This document shows positions 45,586-53,306 of a stretch of 64,000 nt of DNA, piece after piece. This stretch comes from Verrucomicrobiaceae bacterium (GTDB lineage: Bacteria > Verrucomicrobiota > Verrucomicrobiia > Verrucomicrobiales > Verrucomicrobiaceae): positions 186,001-250,000 of the forward strand of contig JAIBCL010000003.1 in the NCBI GenBank assembly GCA_019694165.1, given 5' to 3'. The notes under the pieces were generated by a model. It was not told the origin of the DNA, did no database searches, and worked only from the letters and a program-made list of their open reading frames with translations. The number at the start of each line of letters is the position of its first letter. The stretch's first letter is position 1. The position numbers and the translations under genes were made by a program.

Positions 45586-47790
45586 CTAAAACACCCCCGC
45601 CGCCTTTCTCCCGGCCCAAAACACACCCATCAACACAACCAGCAGCCCCGCCCACGCGGGATGTGCCCAGATTTGCACGCGGCGCTCTTGCGGCTCGGGC
45701 TGGGGGAGCTTTGCGATGGCGGCGATCACGGCTTTTGGATCGGCGCTTTCCATGAGCTTGCCGCGGGTGAGTTGCGCGATCTCGCGGAGCACGTCGAGCT
45801 TCGCGGGCTGATTGCGTTTTTCGAGGCTGGTGCCTTGCACCGAAATCGTGGTGTCGAGCGCGGAGCCGGCGTCGGCGCAGGTGAGGCGGACGCGATGCTC
45901 GCCGGGCTCGACGGGTGTGAAGACGCCGTTGAAGAGTCCCCACGCTTCTTCGCCAGCAGGCATGAGGCGCACGCTCGATGTTTTGCCGGAGGGCGCGGTG
46001 ATTTGCGCGATAACCGTGCCGTCGCGCAACGGCTCGCCGCCGAGGCTCATGACGTTCGCATTCAGCGTGAGCACCGCGCCGCTGCGAGGACGATCGGGCG
46101 AGTAGAAGAGGCGCATCTTGTCGCCCTGCGACATGTTTCGCTGATACGCCATCCAGCGCACCACCTGACCCCAGAAGCGGTAGTGGTACTTGTCCTCAAC
46201 ACCTTTGCGCCAGCGCCATGCTCCGTCGGTGCCCATGAAGAGGATTTTGCCAGACCCGTGCGTCTTTGTCACGATCAATGGCACGCGGCCGAAGCGGTTC
46301 GTCTCCGTGCCGTGCGTGGCGAGAATCTCGGTGCCCGCCTTTGCGCGCAGCGCGGGCGCATACCATTGGAAGCCGGGCAGCGTGGTCCAGACGCGCGCGC
46401 TGGCTTCGTCGGTGTCCTCGAGTTTTGTGAGCAAACTGCGCGTGCCGGCCTCGGTGAGCGCGAACTTGCCTGGCGACGACGTGCCCCAGCCGCGTGGCTG
46501 CGCATCGTCCCAAACGATCGGCAACAAATCGGCGAGCGCGGTGCCTTGCAGCGATGCCTCATATCCGCGCAGGCCGGGCATGAAAACCAGACCAGCGGCC
46601 TGATCGCGCACGAGCTTTTGCAGCGCGGCGCATTGCTCCATCGTGAGCTGGCCTTTATCGGTGCCGACATCGCCGACGAAGATCACGTCGTATTTCGTCA
46701 GCTCCTCGTCCTTCGGCATCGTCTTCAAATAGCCGCGACCCGCGCCCGGCGTGCCAAGATCGGGATGGAGCAAAAGACAGTTCACCTCGACGCCGGGATC
46801 GCGCTCTAGCGCATTGCGCAAGTAGCGATACTCCCAGCGCGGATACGTCTCGATGACGAGCACGTGGAGCTGCTCCTTTCGCACCGAGAGCGGCGCTTCG
46901 ATCGAGTTGTTCTCGATGAATCGCTCGCCGCCGGTTTTCGCGACATTGAGCGTGAGTTTCAAATCGCCGGGCTTCTCGGGCTTCCACGTGAGCACATCGG
47001 TCATGCGGCTCATCGCGGGGATGACGACGGTCTTCGTCACCACTTCGCCGGTCGATGACTTCATCTCGACGGTCGTCGTTTCATCGCGCGGAAGCGAACT
47101 CTCGATGGAGAACGGCACGCGCAGCGGCTTGCCCGCGATGGCGAACGTCGGCACTTCAAAACTCGTCAGTTCCACATCCGGCAGCCGGGACTCCGAACCG
47201 AGCGGCACGGCAAACACCGGCACGTCGCGCATTCGCAAACGTGTCGCCGCCTGCGCGGGCGCGTCGCCGGTATTCCAATCGCCATCGCTGAGCAGCACGA
47301 CCGCATTCAATCGCGGATGTTTCTCCGCCACCTGGCTGAGCGCGGCATTGAGATCGGTGCCTTCTTCCTTCGGCTGCAGATTCGATGAAAACGGCTCGAT
47401 CACGACATCCATTCGTTTCTCGATTTCCGCCCACGCCGCCGGATCGACGAGCGGCTTCGCCATCTCCGCGCGCGTATTCGGCTCTGCGGATGGATTCGCT
47501 GCATCGATCATGTCCCGCGTCTCCATCGAGCGCGAAACGTCCGCCAGCACGGCCAACGTCGGTTTCGTCGTCGGCTTGAAAATCTCCCGCCACTCCGGCT
47601 GATTCAGCGTGATCGCGATCGCGACGGCAATCAGCACGCGCAGCACTTCGAGAAAGCCAATCGACGTGCGATACCCGCTCCGCTTCCAACCCATCCACGC
47701 CAGCACCACGATCACCCCGACAAACGCCACACTCACCGCGACCGAAGTCGGAGAGGGCGAGAAGACGAGGGATTGGGAGGTGGGGTTCAT
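45586..47790 (-). CDS. VWA and GATase-like membrane protein
   Basis: 734 residues. Two N-terminal transmembrane segments (about 17-34 and 47-63) and one at the C-terminus ('WAGLLVVLMGVFWAG'). A VWA-like domain starts at 'LAVLADVSRS', with metal-site residues Asp84, Ser86 and Ser88, and continues with 'LNAVVLLSDGDWNTGD'. A flavodoxin/class I glutamine-amidotransferase-like domain follows ('HVLVIETYPRWEYRYLRNAL', 'YDVIFVGDVG'), without an obvious catalytic Cys-His-Glu triad. This order is standard in PVC BatA-type clusters. It lies between two copies of the hairpin repeat. Confidence 0.85.
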   Translation of the reverse strand: MNPTSQSLVFSPSPTSVAVSVAFVGVIVVLAWMGWKRSGYRTSIGFLEVLRVLIAVAIAITLNQPEWREIFKPTTKPTLAVLADVSRSMETRDMIDAANPSAEPNTRAEMAKPLVDPAAWAEIEKRMDVVIEPFSSNLQPKEEGTDLNAALSQVAEKHPRLNAVVLLSDGDWNTGDAPAQAATRLRMRDVPVFAVPLGSESRLPDVELTSFEVPTFAIAGKPLRVPFSIESSLPRDETTTVEMKSSTGEVVTKTVVIPAMSRMTDVLTWKPEKPGDLKLTLNVAKTGGERFIENNSIEAPLSVRKEQLHVLVIETYPRWEYRYLRNALERDPGVEVNCLLLHPDLGTPGAGRGYLKTMPKDEELTKYDVIFVGDVGTDKGQLTMEQCAALQKLVRDQAAGLVFMPGLRGYEASLQGTALADLLPIVWDDAQPRGWGTSSPGKFALTEAGTRSLLTKLEDTDEASARVWTTLPGFQWYAPALRAKAGTEILATHGTETNRFGRVPLIVTKTHGSGKILFMGTDGAWRWRKGVEDKYHYRFWGQVVRWMAYQRNMSQGDKMRLFYSPDRPRSGAVLTLNANVMSLGGEPLRDGTVIAQITAPSGKTSSVRLMPAGEEAWGLFNGVFTPVEPGEHRVRLTCADAGSALDTTISVQGTSLEKRNQPAKLDVLREIAQLTRGKLMESADPKAVIAAIAKLPQPEPQERRVQIWAHPAWAGLLVVLMGVFWAGRKAAGVF

Positions 47791-47796
47791 GAGGTT

Positions 47797-47865
47797 GGCC
47801 GAAAGAAACGAAAAAGAAGCAGAGATTGGAGAATTGGATTTTTTGTTTCTTTCGTTTCTTTCGGC
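47797..47865. repeat. Intercistronic hairpin repeat E3
   Basis: Arms GGCCGAAAGAAACGAAAAAG (47797-47816) and TTTCTTTCGTTTCTTTCGGC (to 47865); 16 base pairs match perfectly. It fills the gap between the GxxExxY stop (47869) and the VWA start (47790). Confidence 0.85.
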
Positions 47866-47868
47866 TGA

Positions 47869-48285
47869 TCAGTTCAGGTTTTGTCGGCGGAAGCGCGACA
47901 TGCCGGGAATATCCTTCATGCCGAGTTTTCGGATTTGAAACTTCTCGCCGCCAAAATTGACGATGGCGCCATGCTCGACGCCGGAAGCTCGAAGGTATCC
48001 AAGCATCTGTGCGACATGTTCATCGGCGATGCTGTCTGCCGCCTTCAATTCGAGCAGCAGGATGTCGTTCACCACGAGGTCGGCGTAGAACTCGCCGAGC
48101 TCCGTTCCATCCTCGTCATAAACGACAAGCCGCTTTTGCTGTTCCACCTTGAAGCCTTGTTTGCGAAGCCTGTGAACCAACGCCTTCTCGTAAACCTTCT
48201 CAAGATGACCCGGGCCGAGATAACAGTGAATCTGGTATCCTGTCTCGCGCACGATGTCAGTGAGTTGGAACGCGGGGTCTTTCAT
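47869..48285 (-). CDS. GxxExxY family protein
   Basis: 138 residues. The family motif G26-H-L-E29-K-V-Y32 is present, followed by 'FYADLVVNDILLLELKA' and 'HVAQMLGYLRASG', which fit a PD-(D/E)xK nuclease-like fold. The molecular role of the family is unknown. The gene is unrelated to its neighbours and has a hairpin repeat on each side (E2 and E3), so it may have entered the cluster as a repeat-flanked insert (inference). Confidence 0.9.
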   Translation of the reverse strand: MKDPAFQLTDIVRETGYQIHCYLGPGHLEKVYEKALVHRLRKQGFKVEQQKRLVVYDEDGTELGEFYADLVVNDILLLELKAADSIADEHVAQMLGYLRASGVEHGAIVNFGGEKFQIRKLGMKDIPGMSRFRRQNLN

Positions 48286-48302
48286 TGTGGTTGGGATTGG
48301 AT

Positions 48303-48382
48303 GGCCGAAAGAAGCGAAAGAAGGAAAAGAGGATGAAGTGATTGGATGACTCAGGTTTTTTGTTTCTTTCGTTTCTTTCGGC
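48303..48382. repeat. Intercistronic hairpin repeat E2
   Basis: Arms GGCCGAAAGAAGCGAAAGAA (48303-48322) and TTTCTTTCGTTTCTTTCGGC (to 48382); one mismatch in 19 pairs. Its last base is the first base of the BatA-protein stop codon complement, so the element begins exactly where translation ends. Confidence 0.85.
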
Positions 48383-50388
48383 TAAACCGTCACCGGCTGC
48401 GTGTTGCTTCGTCGCTCCGGCATGCACAGCAGCGCCTCGATGATGAGGGCGAGGGCCATGGCGACGAGGAAGGTGCGCCAGATTTCGTTCGTGAGGCTGC
48501 GGCCGTCTTCGAGGTTGTCGGTGAGGATGCGGAAGTCGAGTCCGGCGAAGAGTTCGTTCAGCGTGGTGGTCGTGAGGCGTTGCGGATCGTCTTCGCCAAG
48601 CGGGCGATTAAGGGCGGTGAGTTTGTCACCGGATGCGAAGACACCCGCATGAAGTGGCAGGCTGGCGGAGACGATTTCGGCGCTCTTTGGATCAGCGGAT
48701 TTCCATTTCGATGGATCACTGCCGAGCGAGGTCGCCGAGGCGAAACGCTGCTGCGCTTTGCCGAGGCTGCGCGCGCCGTCGTTCAGCGCGCGATGCAGCA
48801 TGGCGAACATCACGACGCCGTCACGCGCGAGGCTCGATGCGCCGGGGCCGGGCAGCGTGCCGAGGAAATAAACGCCGCCGGTGCGCTCGGAAGCAGCGCG
48901 CATGAGGAGCGTTTGACGGCCGGCGACTCTCGCGAGCGGGATCGCCTCGCCGACGATGCCGCAGCGGCGCATGATCTCGACGGAGCCAATCGGCAGCGCA
49001 GCGCCGTCGCGTGTGTTCGCGAGCAGGCCGGTGTCGTTGCGCCACCACTCGACGGTTTGTGGCTTGTCGGCCGGACTGCTTTCCCAGCGATCCCAATGCA
49101 GGCCGAAAATCTCCGCCGCATCAGGCGACTCGGGCGGCAGGAAGATGATCGAGCGACCGGCTGCCGCGTGATCTTGAAGCTGGCGCGCGATGGCGTCGTC
49201 GGGCTTCGGAAGCTGCGCGTGCCAGATGATCAGTGCGGTGTCGTCCCACGGAATTTCGGCGGCACGTTTCGGACTGAGAACGGTCGCGGCGTATTTGCGC
49301 GTCGGATCGGCCGGAGCCGACAGCGCGGCTGTGAGCGGTCCGGATTCGGCATCGTCATCGGACACGATCACGGAGCGGAGGACGGGCGCTTCATCGAAGA
49401 CGAAATGGAAGACGTTGTTCGCGGCGCACGCATCTGACGGCAGTTCGATGCGGCCCCAGCCGCGCTTCGCGGCTTTGTCGATCGGGATCGCGTGCGCCTG
49501 CATCACGAGCTGGCTTTCCTTCATCTCGACCTTCGTCGTCGTGCTCGCGCCATTGATCGCGAAGCGCAGCGGCAGCTCGATGGGCTGCGGATTGTCCGTG
49601 TGACGGATGATGCGCAGGTCGAGGAGCAGTTCGGCTTTCTCGCTCGTCTCGCGACGCGTCACGCGCTCGACCGTCACCGCGAGATCGTCCTGCGCCGGCT
49701 GAGGATAGGCGAGCAAATGGAAGCGCACGCCCTGCACGGTCGCGAACGCACTGCGCAGCGCCTCCCAACGGCCGCCGCTCGCATCCCAATCGCTCTGCTG
49801 CAGATCGCTGAGCAGCCACACATCGGTGCGGCCGGTCTTGTTCGTCGTGATGTAATCGAGCGCGCCTTGCATCAGCGCGGGAATGTCCGCCGCCGTCTCC
49901 GTCGCCTCCGTTTGCGGCAGATCGAGCAACGCATCCGCCTTCTCGATCGGCTGCGGCTTGGCCGTCGCGCTGTCGAGCACGACGAGATGCGATCGCGTGC
50001 CGACGGCATCGTTGATGGCCTTTGCCACATTGCGCAGTCCGGCGAGCCGCTTCGAGATGCCCGTGGCCTGATTCATCTGCTCCATGCTCGCCGAGCGATC
50101 GACCAGCACCATCACCGTGTCCGGCGCGCCGCCCGTCAGACCGAGCCACCCGCCGGCGAGGGGTCGCGTGATGACAAACAAAATCGCCGCCACCGCCGCC
50201 ACACGCGCCGCGAGGATCAAAACCTGCCGCAGGCGCGACAACCCCTTGTTCATCTTCTGCGCCAGCCGCAGAAACATCATCGCCGCCCACTTCACCTGCC
50301 GACGGCGATACAGATGGATCAAGTGAATGATCACCGGCAGCGCAGCGAGCGGCAGAGCGATGAGCAGGGCTGGCTGGAGGAAGGTCAT
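48382..50388 (-). CDS. BatA-domain/VWA membrane protein
   Basis: 668 residues. N-terminal BatA signature 'MTFLQPALLIALPLAALPVI' with a transmembrane helix, 'HLYRRRQVKWAAMMFL', and a second helix at about 56-74. Then a VWA domain with MIDAS Asp97-x-Ser99-x-Ser101 ('VDRSAS') and a large beta-rich periplasmic part. A C-terminal helix ('FLVAMALALIIEALLCM') returns to the membrane. Works in family context with MoxR ATPases, perhaps in envelope stress or protein assembly. Overlaps the upstream gene by ATGA. A truncated copy of its first 16 codons lies at 52002-52049. Confidence 0.9.
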   Translation of the reverse strand: MTFLQPALLIALPLAALPVIIHLIHLYRRRQVKWAAMMFLRLAQKMNKGLSRLRQVLILAARVAAVAAILFVITRPLAGGWLGLTGGAPDTVMVLVDRSASMEQMNQATGISKRLAGLRNVAKAINDAVGTRSHLVVLDSATAKPQPIEKADALLDLPQTEATETAADIPALMQGALDYITTNKTGRTDVWLLSDLQQSDWDASGGRWEALRSAFATVQGVRFHLLAYPQPAQDDLAVTVERVTRRETSEKAELLLDLRIIRHTDNPQPIELPLRFAINGASTTTKVEMKESQLVMQAHAIPIDKAAKRGWGRIELPSDACAANNVFHFVFDEAPVLRSVIVSDDDAESGPLTAALSAPADPTRKYAATVLSPKRAAEIPWDDTALIIWHAQLPKPDDAIARQLQDHAAAGRSIIFLPPESPDAAEIFGLHWDRWESSPADKPQTVEWWRNDTGLLANTRDGAALPIGSVEIMRRCGIVGEAIPLARVAGRQTLLMRAASERTGGVYFLGTLPGPGASSLARDGVVMFAMLHRALNDGARSLGKAQQRFASATSLGSDPSKWKSADPKSAEIVSASLPLHAGVFASGDKLTALNRPLGEDDPQRLTTTTLNELFAGLDFRILTDNLEDGRSLTNEIWRTFLVAMALALIIEALLCMPERRSNTQPVTV

Positions 50389-50888
50389 CTGGTCGTCTGC
50401 TCTGTGCTCAATGCGTTTGAGGCGATTCCCGAAGAAGGCTTTATGGTGATGGGTATGGCTTGAAGTCGCGCAAAATTCAACGAGAGCACAGCCGCCACAC
50501 CTGCGCCCGACGCTTCACGCGTCAGCCGGAGCCAATCGACTTGGCCACCTTCCAATGCCTCACCCAATCCGATCAGCGGTGCCCCAACCAAGCCAATCAA
50601 TGCGAGACACCCCCCAAACTTGAAGAACCGAGCCATGACGAAGCGGTTCCGTTCCTCGCAAGCATCTGGCGGGCCGTCCTTGGTATCTCTCACAAAGGCC
50701 TTTGCTCGGAGCAGAATGCCGGAACCAACAACGAAAAGTATAGAACCCCAAAACTGCCATCTGTAGGCAGAGGCCGATTCTACTTCACGAAGAACGCTAG
50801 TAACGACAGCCACAGGAGCCGCAAGCCACCAAAGCCACACCAGCGCCGGGTGCGGTTTCTCGTTTGTCTTGGTGAGGCTTTCAGTCAT
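50385..50888 (-). CDS. Small membrane protein in the variable slot (cassette 2, gene 2)
   Basis: 167 residues from ATG 50888, which overlaps the previous gene by 8 bases. Three hydrophobic segments (about 13-31, 44-62 and 92-112); the rest is soluble and charged. No family recognised. Third-position GC is lower than in the flanking DUF58 and BatA genes (AT-ending codons are frequent), which suggests acquired DNA. Its stop overlaps the BatA start as ATGA. Confidence 0.7.
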   Translation of the reverse strand: MTESLTKTNEKPHPALVWLWWLAAPVAVVTSVLREVESASAYRWQFWGSILFVVGSGILLRAKAFVRDTKDGPPDACEERNRFVMARFFKFGGCLALIGLVGAPLIGLGEALEGGQVDWLRLTREASGAGVAAVLSLNFARLQAIPITIKPSSGIASNALSTEQTTR

Positions 50889-51210
50889 CGCCTTCCTCCT
50901 GATTCTCACGCCTCGGGGCAAGACGAGTATTCGTTCGTAATTCGTTCGCTTGTGAAGGCGCATCTCGGCTGCTCGGCGATTTTGTTTTCCACCGCAAGAA
51001 GCAGAGACCAATGAGGATCTCGACCATCCCAAAGGCCACCCTCATCTCGATCGACGCCTTGCGCATCACGTTTGGCACATGGGCGAAAAAGGTGTGATAG
51101 GCGACGAAGAGGAGTGTCCCCGTGCCGATTCCCAAAAACAGATAGCCAAGAGTATACCACCATGGTTTCCGAGACGAAGCTGCTTCGTGATTTGGCGTTG
51201 CCGCACTCAT
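50881..51210 (-). CDS. Small membrane protein in the variable slot (cassette 2, gene 1)
   Basis: 109 residues from ATG 51210, preceded by GGAGGGAGGAG, one of the few clear Shine-Dalgarno sequences here; it is really the end of the duplicated DUF58 fragment. Two hydrophobic segments (about 18-39 and 55-72) and a charged tail ending 'NQEEGDD'. No family recognised. Codon use is more AT-rich than in the core cluster genes. Confidence 0.7.
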   Translation of the reverse strand: MSAATPNHEAASSRKPWWYTLGYLFLGIGTGTLLFVAYHTFFAHVPNVMRKASIEMRVAFGMVEILIGLCFLRWKTKSPSSRDAPSQANELRTNTRLAPRRENQEEGDD

Positions 51211-51287
51211 CTCCTCCCTCCCTTCTTCTCCACCCGCCCGAGCAGGAACTTCGCGAGCACGTCGTCGTATTTGTCGTGCATTTTGAC
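51207..51287 (-). pseudogene. Duplicated 3' end of the DUF58 gene (27 codons)
   Basis: Encodes 'VKMHDKYDDVLAKFLLGRV' and the same ending and stop as the intact DUF58 protein (52306-53211), about 90% identical in DNA by eye. Upstream of 51287 the similarity stops. The stop codon still overlaps the next ATG exactly as at 52306-52309. Confidence 0.88.
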
Positions 51288-51326
51288 GTCGGCGGCGGAC
51301 GCTTCTGAAATGAACCGATTGCAAGG

Positions 51327-51344
51327 TGTATCAGAATAGATACA
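51327..51344 (+). promoter_or_regulatory. Probable toxin-antitoxin operator
   Basis: Inverted repeat TGTATC-AGAATA-GATACA, perfect 6-base arms, 9 bp before the toxin GTG. This is the usual place for autoregulation by an XRE antitoxin. The surrounding bases are AT-richer than the neighbourhood. Confidence 0.6.
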
Positions 51345-51353
51345 GTCCGCGAA

Positions 51354-51704
51354 GTGCCCGCCAAACGACCACTTCCTGTCATCTTCTTTCGCACCGGCAC
51401 CGGGAATGAGCCGGTGCGCGAGTGGCTGAAGGGGTTGCCGGCGGAGGAACGGAAGGCTGTGGGCGAGGATTTGATGACTGTGCAGTTCCGCTGGCCGCTC
51501 GGAATGCCCCTGGTGGGCAGTCTGGGCGACGGCATCTGGGAAGTGCGCAGCCGTCTTCCGACCCGGATCGCACGCACGCTTTTTTTCGTTCATGAAGAGG
51601 AGATCATCCTGCTGCATGGCTTCATCAAGAAAACCCAACAGACACCCAAGGAGGACAAGGCGCTGGCCTTGAAACGCAAACATGACTACACCCAAAACGC
51701 ATAA
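51354..51704 (+). CDS. HigB/RelE-like toxin (phage-derived Gp49-like family)
   Basis: 116 residues from GTG 51354. Pattern of the Gp49/HigB toxin family: 'PVREWLKGLPAEERKAVGEDL', 'LGDGIWEVRSRLPTRIARTLFF' and 'ILLHGFIKKTQQTPKEDKALA'. Such toxins cleave mRNA on the ribosome. The antitoxin start overlaps its end by 23 bases (toxin first, as in higBA). The pair is on the plus strand, against the long minus-strand cluster. Confidence 0.9.
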   Translation: MPAKRPLPVIFFRTGTGNEPVREWLKGLPAEERKAVGEDLMTVQFRWPLGMPLVGSLGDGIWEVRSRLPTRIARTLFFVHEEEIILLHGFIKKTQQTPKEDKALALKRKHDYTQNA

Positions 51705-51993
51705 GAAGAATAATCCGCATCGCGGCAGCACGCTGGACGAGTTCCTGAAGGAAGAAGGAATGTTGGAGGAAATCGAACTGGTCGCCCTCAAACGCGCGAC
51801 GGCCATGAAACTCGCCGACCTGATGAAGAAGCAAGGCCAAAAGAAGGCGCACATGGCTGGCGCGATGGGCACTTCGCGTGCCGCGCTGGATCGCTTGCTC
51901 GATCCCGAATGCACGTCGGTCACGCTGACCACGCTCACACGAGCCGCCAACGCTCTCGGACGCCGGGTGCGGATTGATTTCGTGCCGGCCTGA
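51682..51993 (+). CDS. HigA-like XRE-family antitoxin
   Basis: 103 residues. N-terminal basic part, then a helix-turn-helix at about 45-95 ('KLADLMKKQGQKKAHMAGAM', 'SRAALDRLLDP', 'TLTRAANALGRRVRIDF'). Binds and neutralises the toxin and probably represses from the inverted repeat at 51327-51344. Ends 8 bp before the duplicated BatA fragment. Confidence 0.9.
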   Translation: MTTPKTHKKNNPHRGSTLDEFLKEEGMLEEIELVALKRATAMKLADLMKKQGQKKAHMAGAMGTSRAALDRLLDPECTSVTLTTLTRAANALGRRVRIDFVPA

Positions 51994-52001
51994 ACTGAAA
52001 G

Positions 52002-52049
52002 TCGAGCAAGCGGCAGAGCGAGGAGGAGCGCTGGCTGGAGGAAGGTCAT
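52002..52049 (-). pseudogene. Duplicated 5' end of the BatA gene (16 codons)
   Basis: Reads 'MTFLQPALLLALPLAR', nearly the start of the intact BatA protein at 50388. About 44 bp match with about four mismatches by eye, then similarity ends near the antitoxin stop. The ATG still overlaps the preceding stop as ATGA. Confidence 0.85.
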
Positions 52050-52309
52050 GAATCACCCCCGCCCGTTGGATTCTTCTCCTCGCCCAGCGAGGCTGCCTTC
52101 TTGAGTCGGTGAATATTGATCCAGCAGAAAACCGAAACGCCCATGAGAACGAAGCCAAAAATCACATCGCTCCAGAATCGTGTTTCGTCGGTCTTATCAG
52201 TCAGCGCCAACAGAAACTGAATGGCCGCACCCGCGAAGAAAAGCCAGTGACAGAGCCAGCGTGCCCATTTCCCAAAACGCGCAACTTGGGTTTCGGTGAA
52301 CTGGCTCAT
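52046..52309 (-). CDS. Small membrane protein in the variable slot (cassette 1)
   Basis: 87 residues from ATG 52309, overlapping the DUF58 stop (ATGA). Two hydrophobic segments (about 18-36 and 46-66), then a basic helix and Gly-rich end. It shows no visible similarity to the small proteins of cassette 2 although it sits between the same two boundary sequences. No family recognised. Confidence 0.75.
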   Translation of the reverse strand: MSQFTETQVARFGKWARWLCHWLFFAGAAIQFLLALTDKTDETRFWSDVIFGFVLMGVSVFCWINIHRLKKAASLGEEKNPTGGGDS

Positions 52310-53211
52310 CTCCTTCCCCCCTTCTTCTCCACCCGCCCCAGCAGGAACTTGGCGAGCACGTCGTCGTATTTCTCGTGCATCTTCACGCGGTGGTAATCGA
52401 TGCCGGTGGTGCGGACGAGTTCGTCGATGCCGACGAGATATTGGCGGACGGCTTCGCGGTAGTTGCGCGCGATGAGCGACGGATCGGCGAGGACCGTTTC
52501 GCCGCCTTCCATGTCGATGAAGCGGGCGGGGCGGTCGAAATCGAAGTCGAGTTCCTTTTGATCGAGCAGATGGAAGACGGCGACGTCGTGCTTGCGGAAG
52601 CGAAGGTGCTGGATGGCGGACTTCAATTCCTCGGGCGGCACAAAGAGATCGGAGAAGATGACGACGAGCGCGCGCTGGCGGATTTTCTCGGCGGCATCGT
52701 GCAAGGACGTGAGCAGCGTGGTGTCGCCGACGGGCTGGATGGCGGCGAGCTGGTCGAGCACGAGGCCGAGATGCGAGGCACCGCGTTTGGCGGGGATCTC
52801 GATCGCTTTCTCGGCGAGACTCCAGAGGCCGACGCCATCGCCCTGCTGCGCGGCGATGTAGGCGAGCGTACCGGCGAGTCGGCGGGCGTAGTCGATGCGA
52901 GTGGCACCTTTGGGGCCGAAGCCCATGGAGCCGCTGGTGTCGATGAGCAGGCAGAGGCGCAGGTTCGTATCGGCCTCGAACTCCTTGATATAAAAGCGAT
53001 CGCTGCGGCCCCACGTGCGCCAGTCGAGCCTGCGGGTGTCGTCGCCGGGGACGTATTTTCGATACTGCGCAAACTCGAGCGATGAGCCGCGCACGGGGCT
53101 GCGATGTTTGCCGGAGACGCTGCCGATCATGGCATGCCGCGCGTTCAATGGCAGCGCGAGCAGCCGGTTGAGAACGGCTGGATCGAGAAAGCTGCGGTCG
53201 GTGGCGGCCAT
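52306..53211 (-). CDS. DUF58 (VWA-like) protein
   Basis: 301 residues. Family core 'QYRKYVPGDDTRRLDWRTWG' at about 49-68, and a VWA-like metal site 'DTSGS' at 91-95. No transmembrane segment, so probably cytoplasmic. DUF58 genes almost always follow moxR, as here, and may be partners or substrates of the MoxR ATPase. Hairpin repeat E1 separates the two genes. The last 27 codons are duplicated at 51207-51287. Confidence 0.92.
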   Translation of the reverse strand: MAATDRSFLDPAVLNRLLALPLNARHAMIGSVSGKHRSPVRGSSLEFAQYRKYVPGDDTRRLDWRTWGRSDRFYIKEFEADTNLRLCLLIDTSGSMGFGPKGATRIDYARRLAGTLAYIAAQQGDGVGLWSLAEKAIEIPAKRGASHLGLVLDQLAAIQPVGDTTLLTSLHDAAEKIRQRALVVIFSDLFVPPEELKSAIQHLRFRKHDVAVFHLLDQKELDFDFDRPARFIDMEGGETVLADPSLIARNYREAVRQYLVGIDELVRTTGIDYHRVKMHEKYDDVLAKFLLGRVEKKGGRR

Positions 53212-53223
53212 CGCGTTTGAGTT

Positions 53224-53306
53224 GGCCGAAAGAAACGAAAAAAGGAAAAGAAGGGGAGCTAGCGGAGACTCTGCTTCTATTTTTTGTTTCTTTCGTTTCT
53301 TTCGGC
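53224..53306. repeat. Intercistronic hairpin repeat E1
   Basis: Arms GGCCGAAAGAAACGAAAAAA (53224-53243) and TTTCTTTCGTTTCTTTCGGC (to 53306); 16 perfect pairs. It occupies the gap between the MoxR stop (53306, shared base) and the DUF58 start (53211). Confidence 0.85.

Noticed and set aside
51354..51993. Prophage remnant
   Set aside because: Only the toxin-antitoxin pair is present; no integrase, phage structural gene or attachment site was seen.
41663..53306. The five hairpins as ordinary rho-independent terminators
   Set aside because: They are AT-rich along the whole stem, lie between every pair of cluster genes in one orientation and lack a T-run after the stem; full termination at each would silence the operon.
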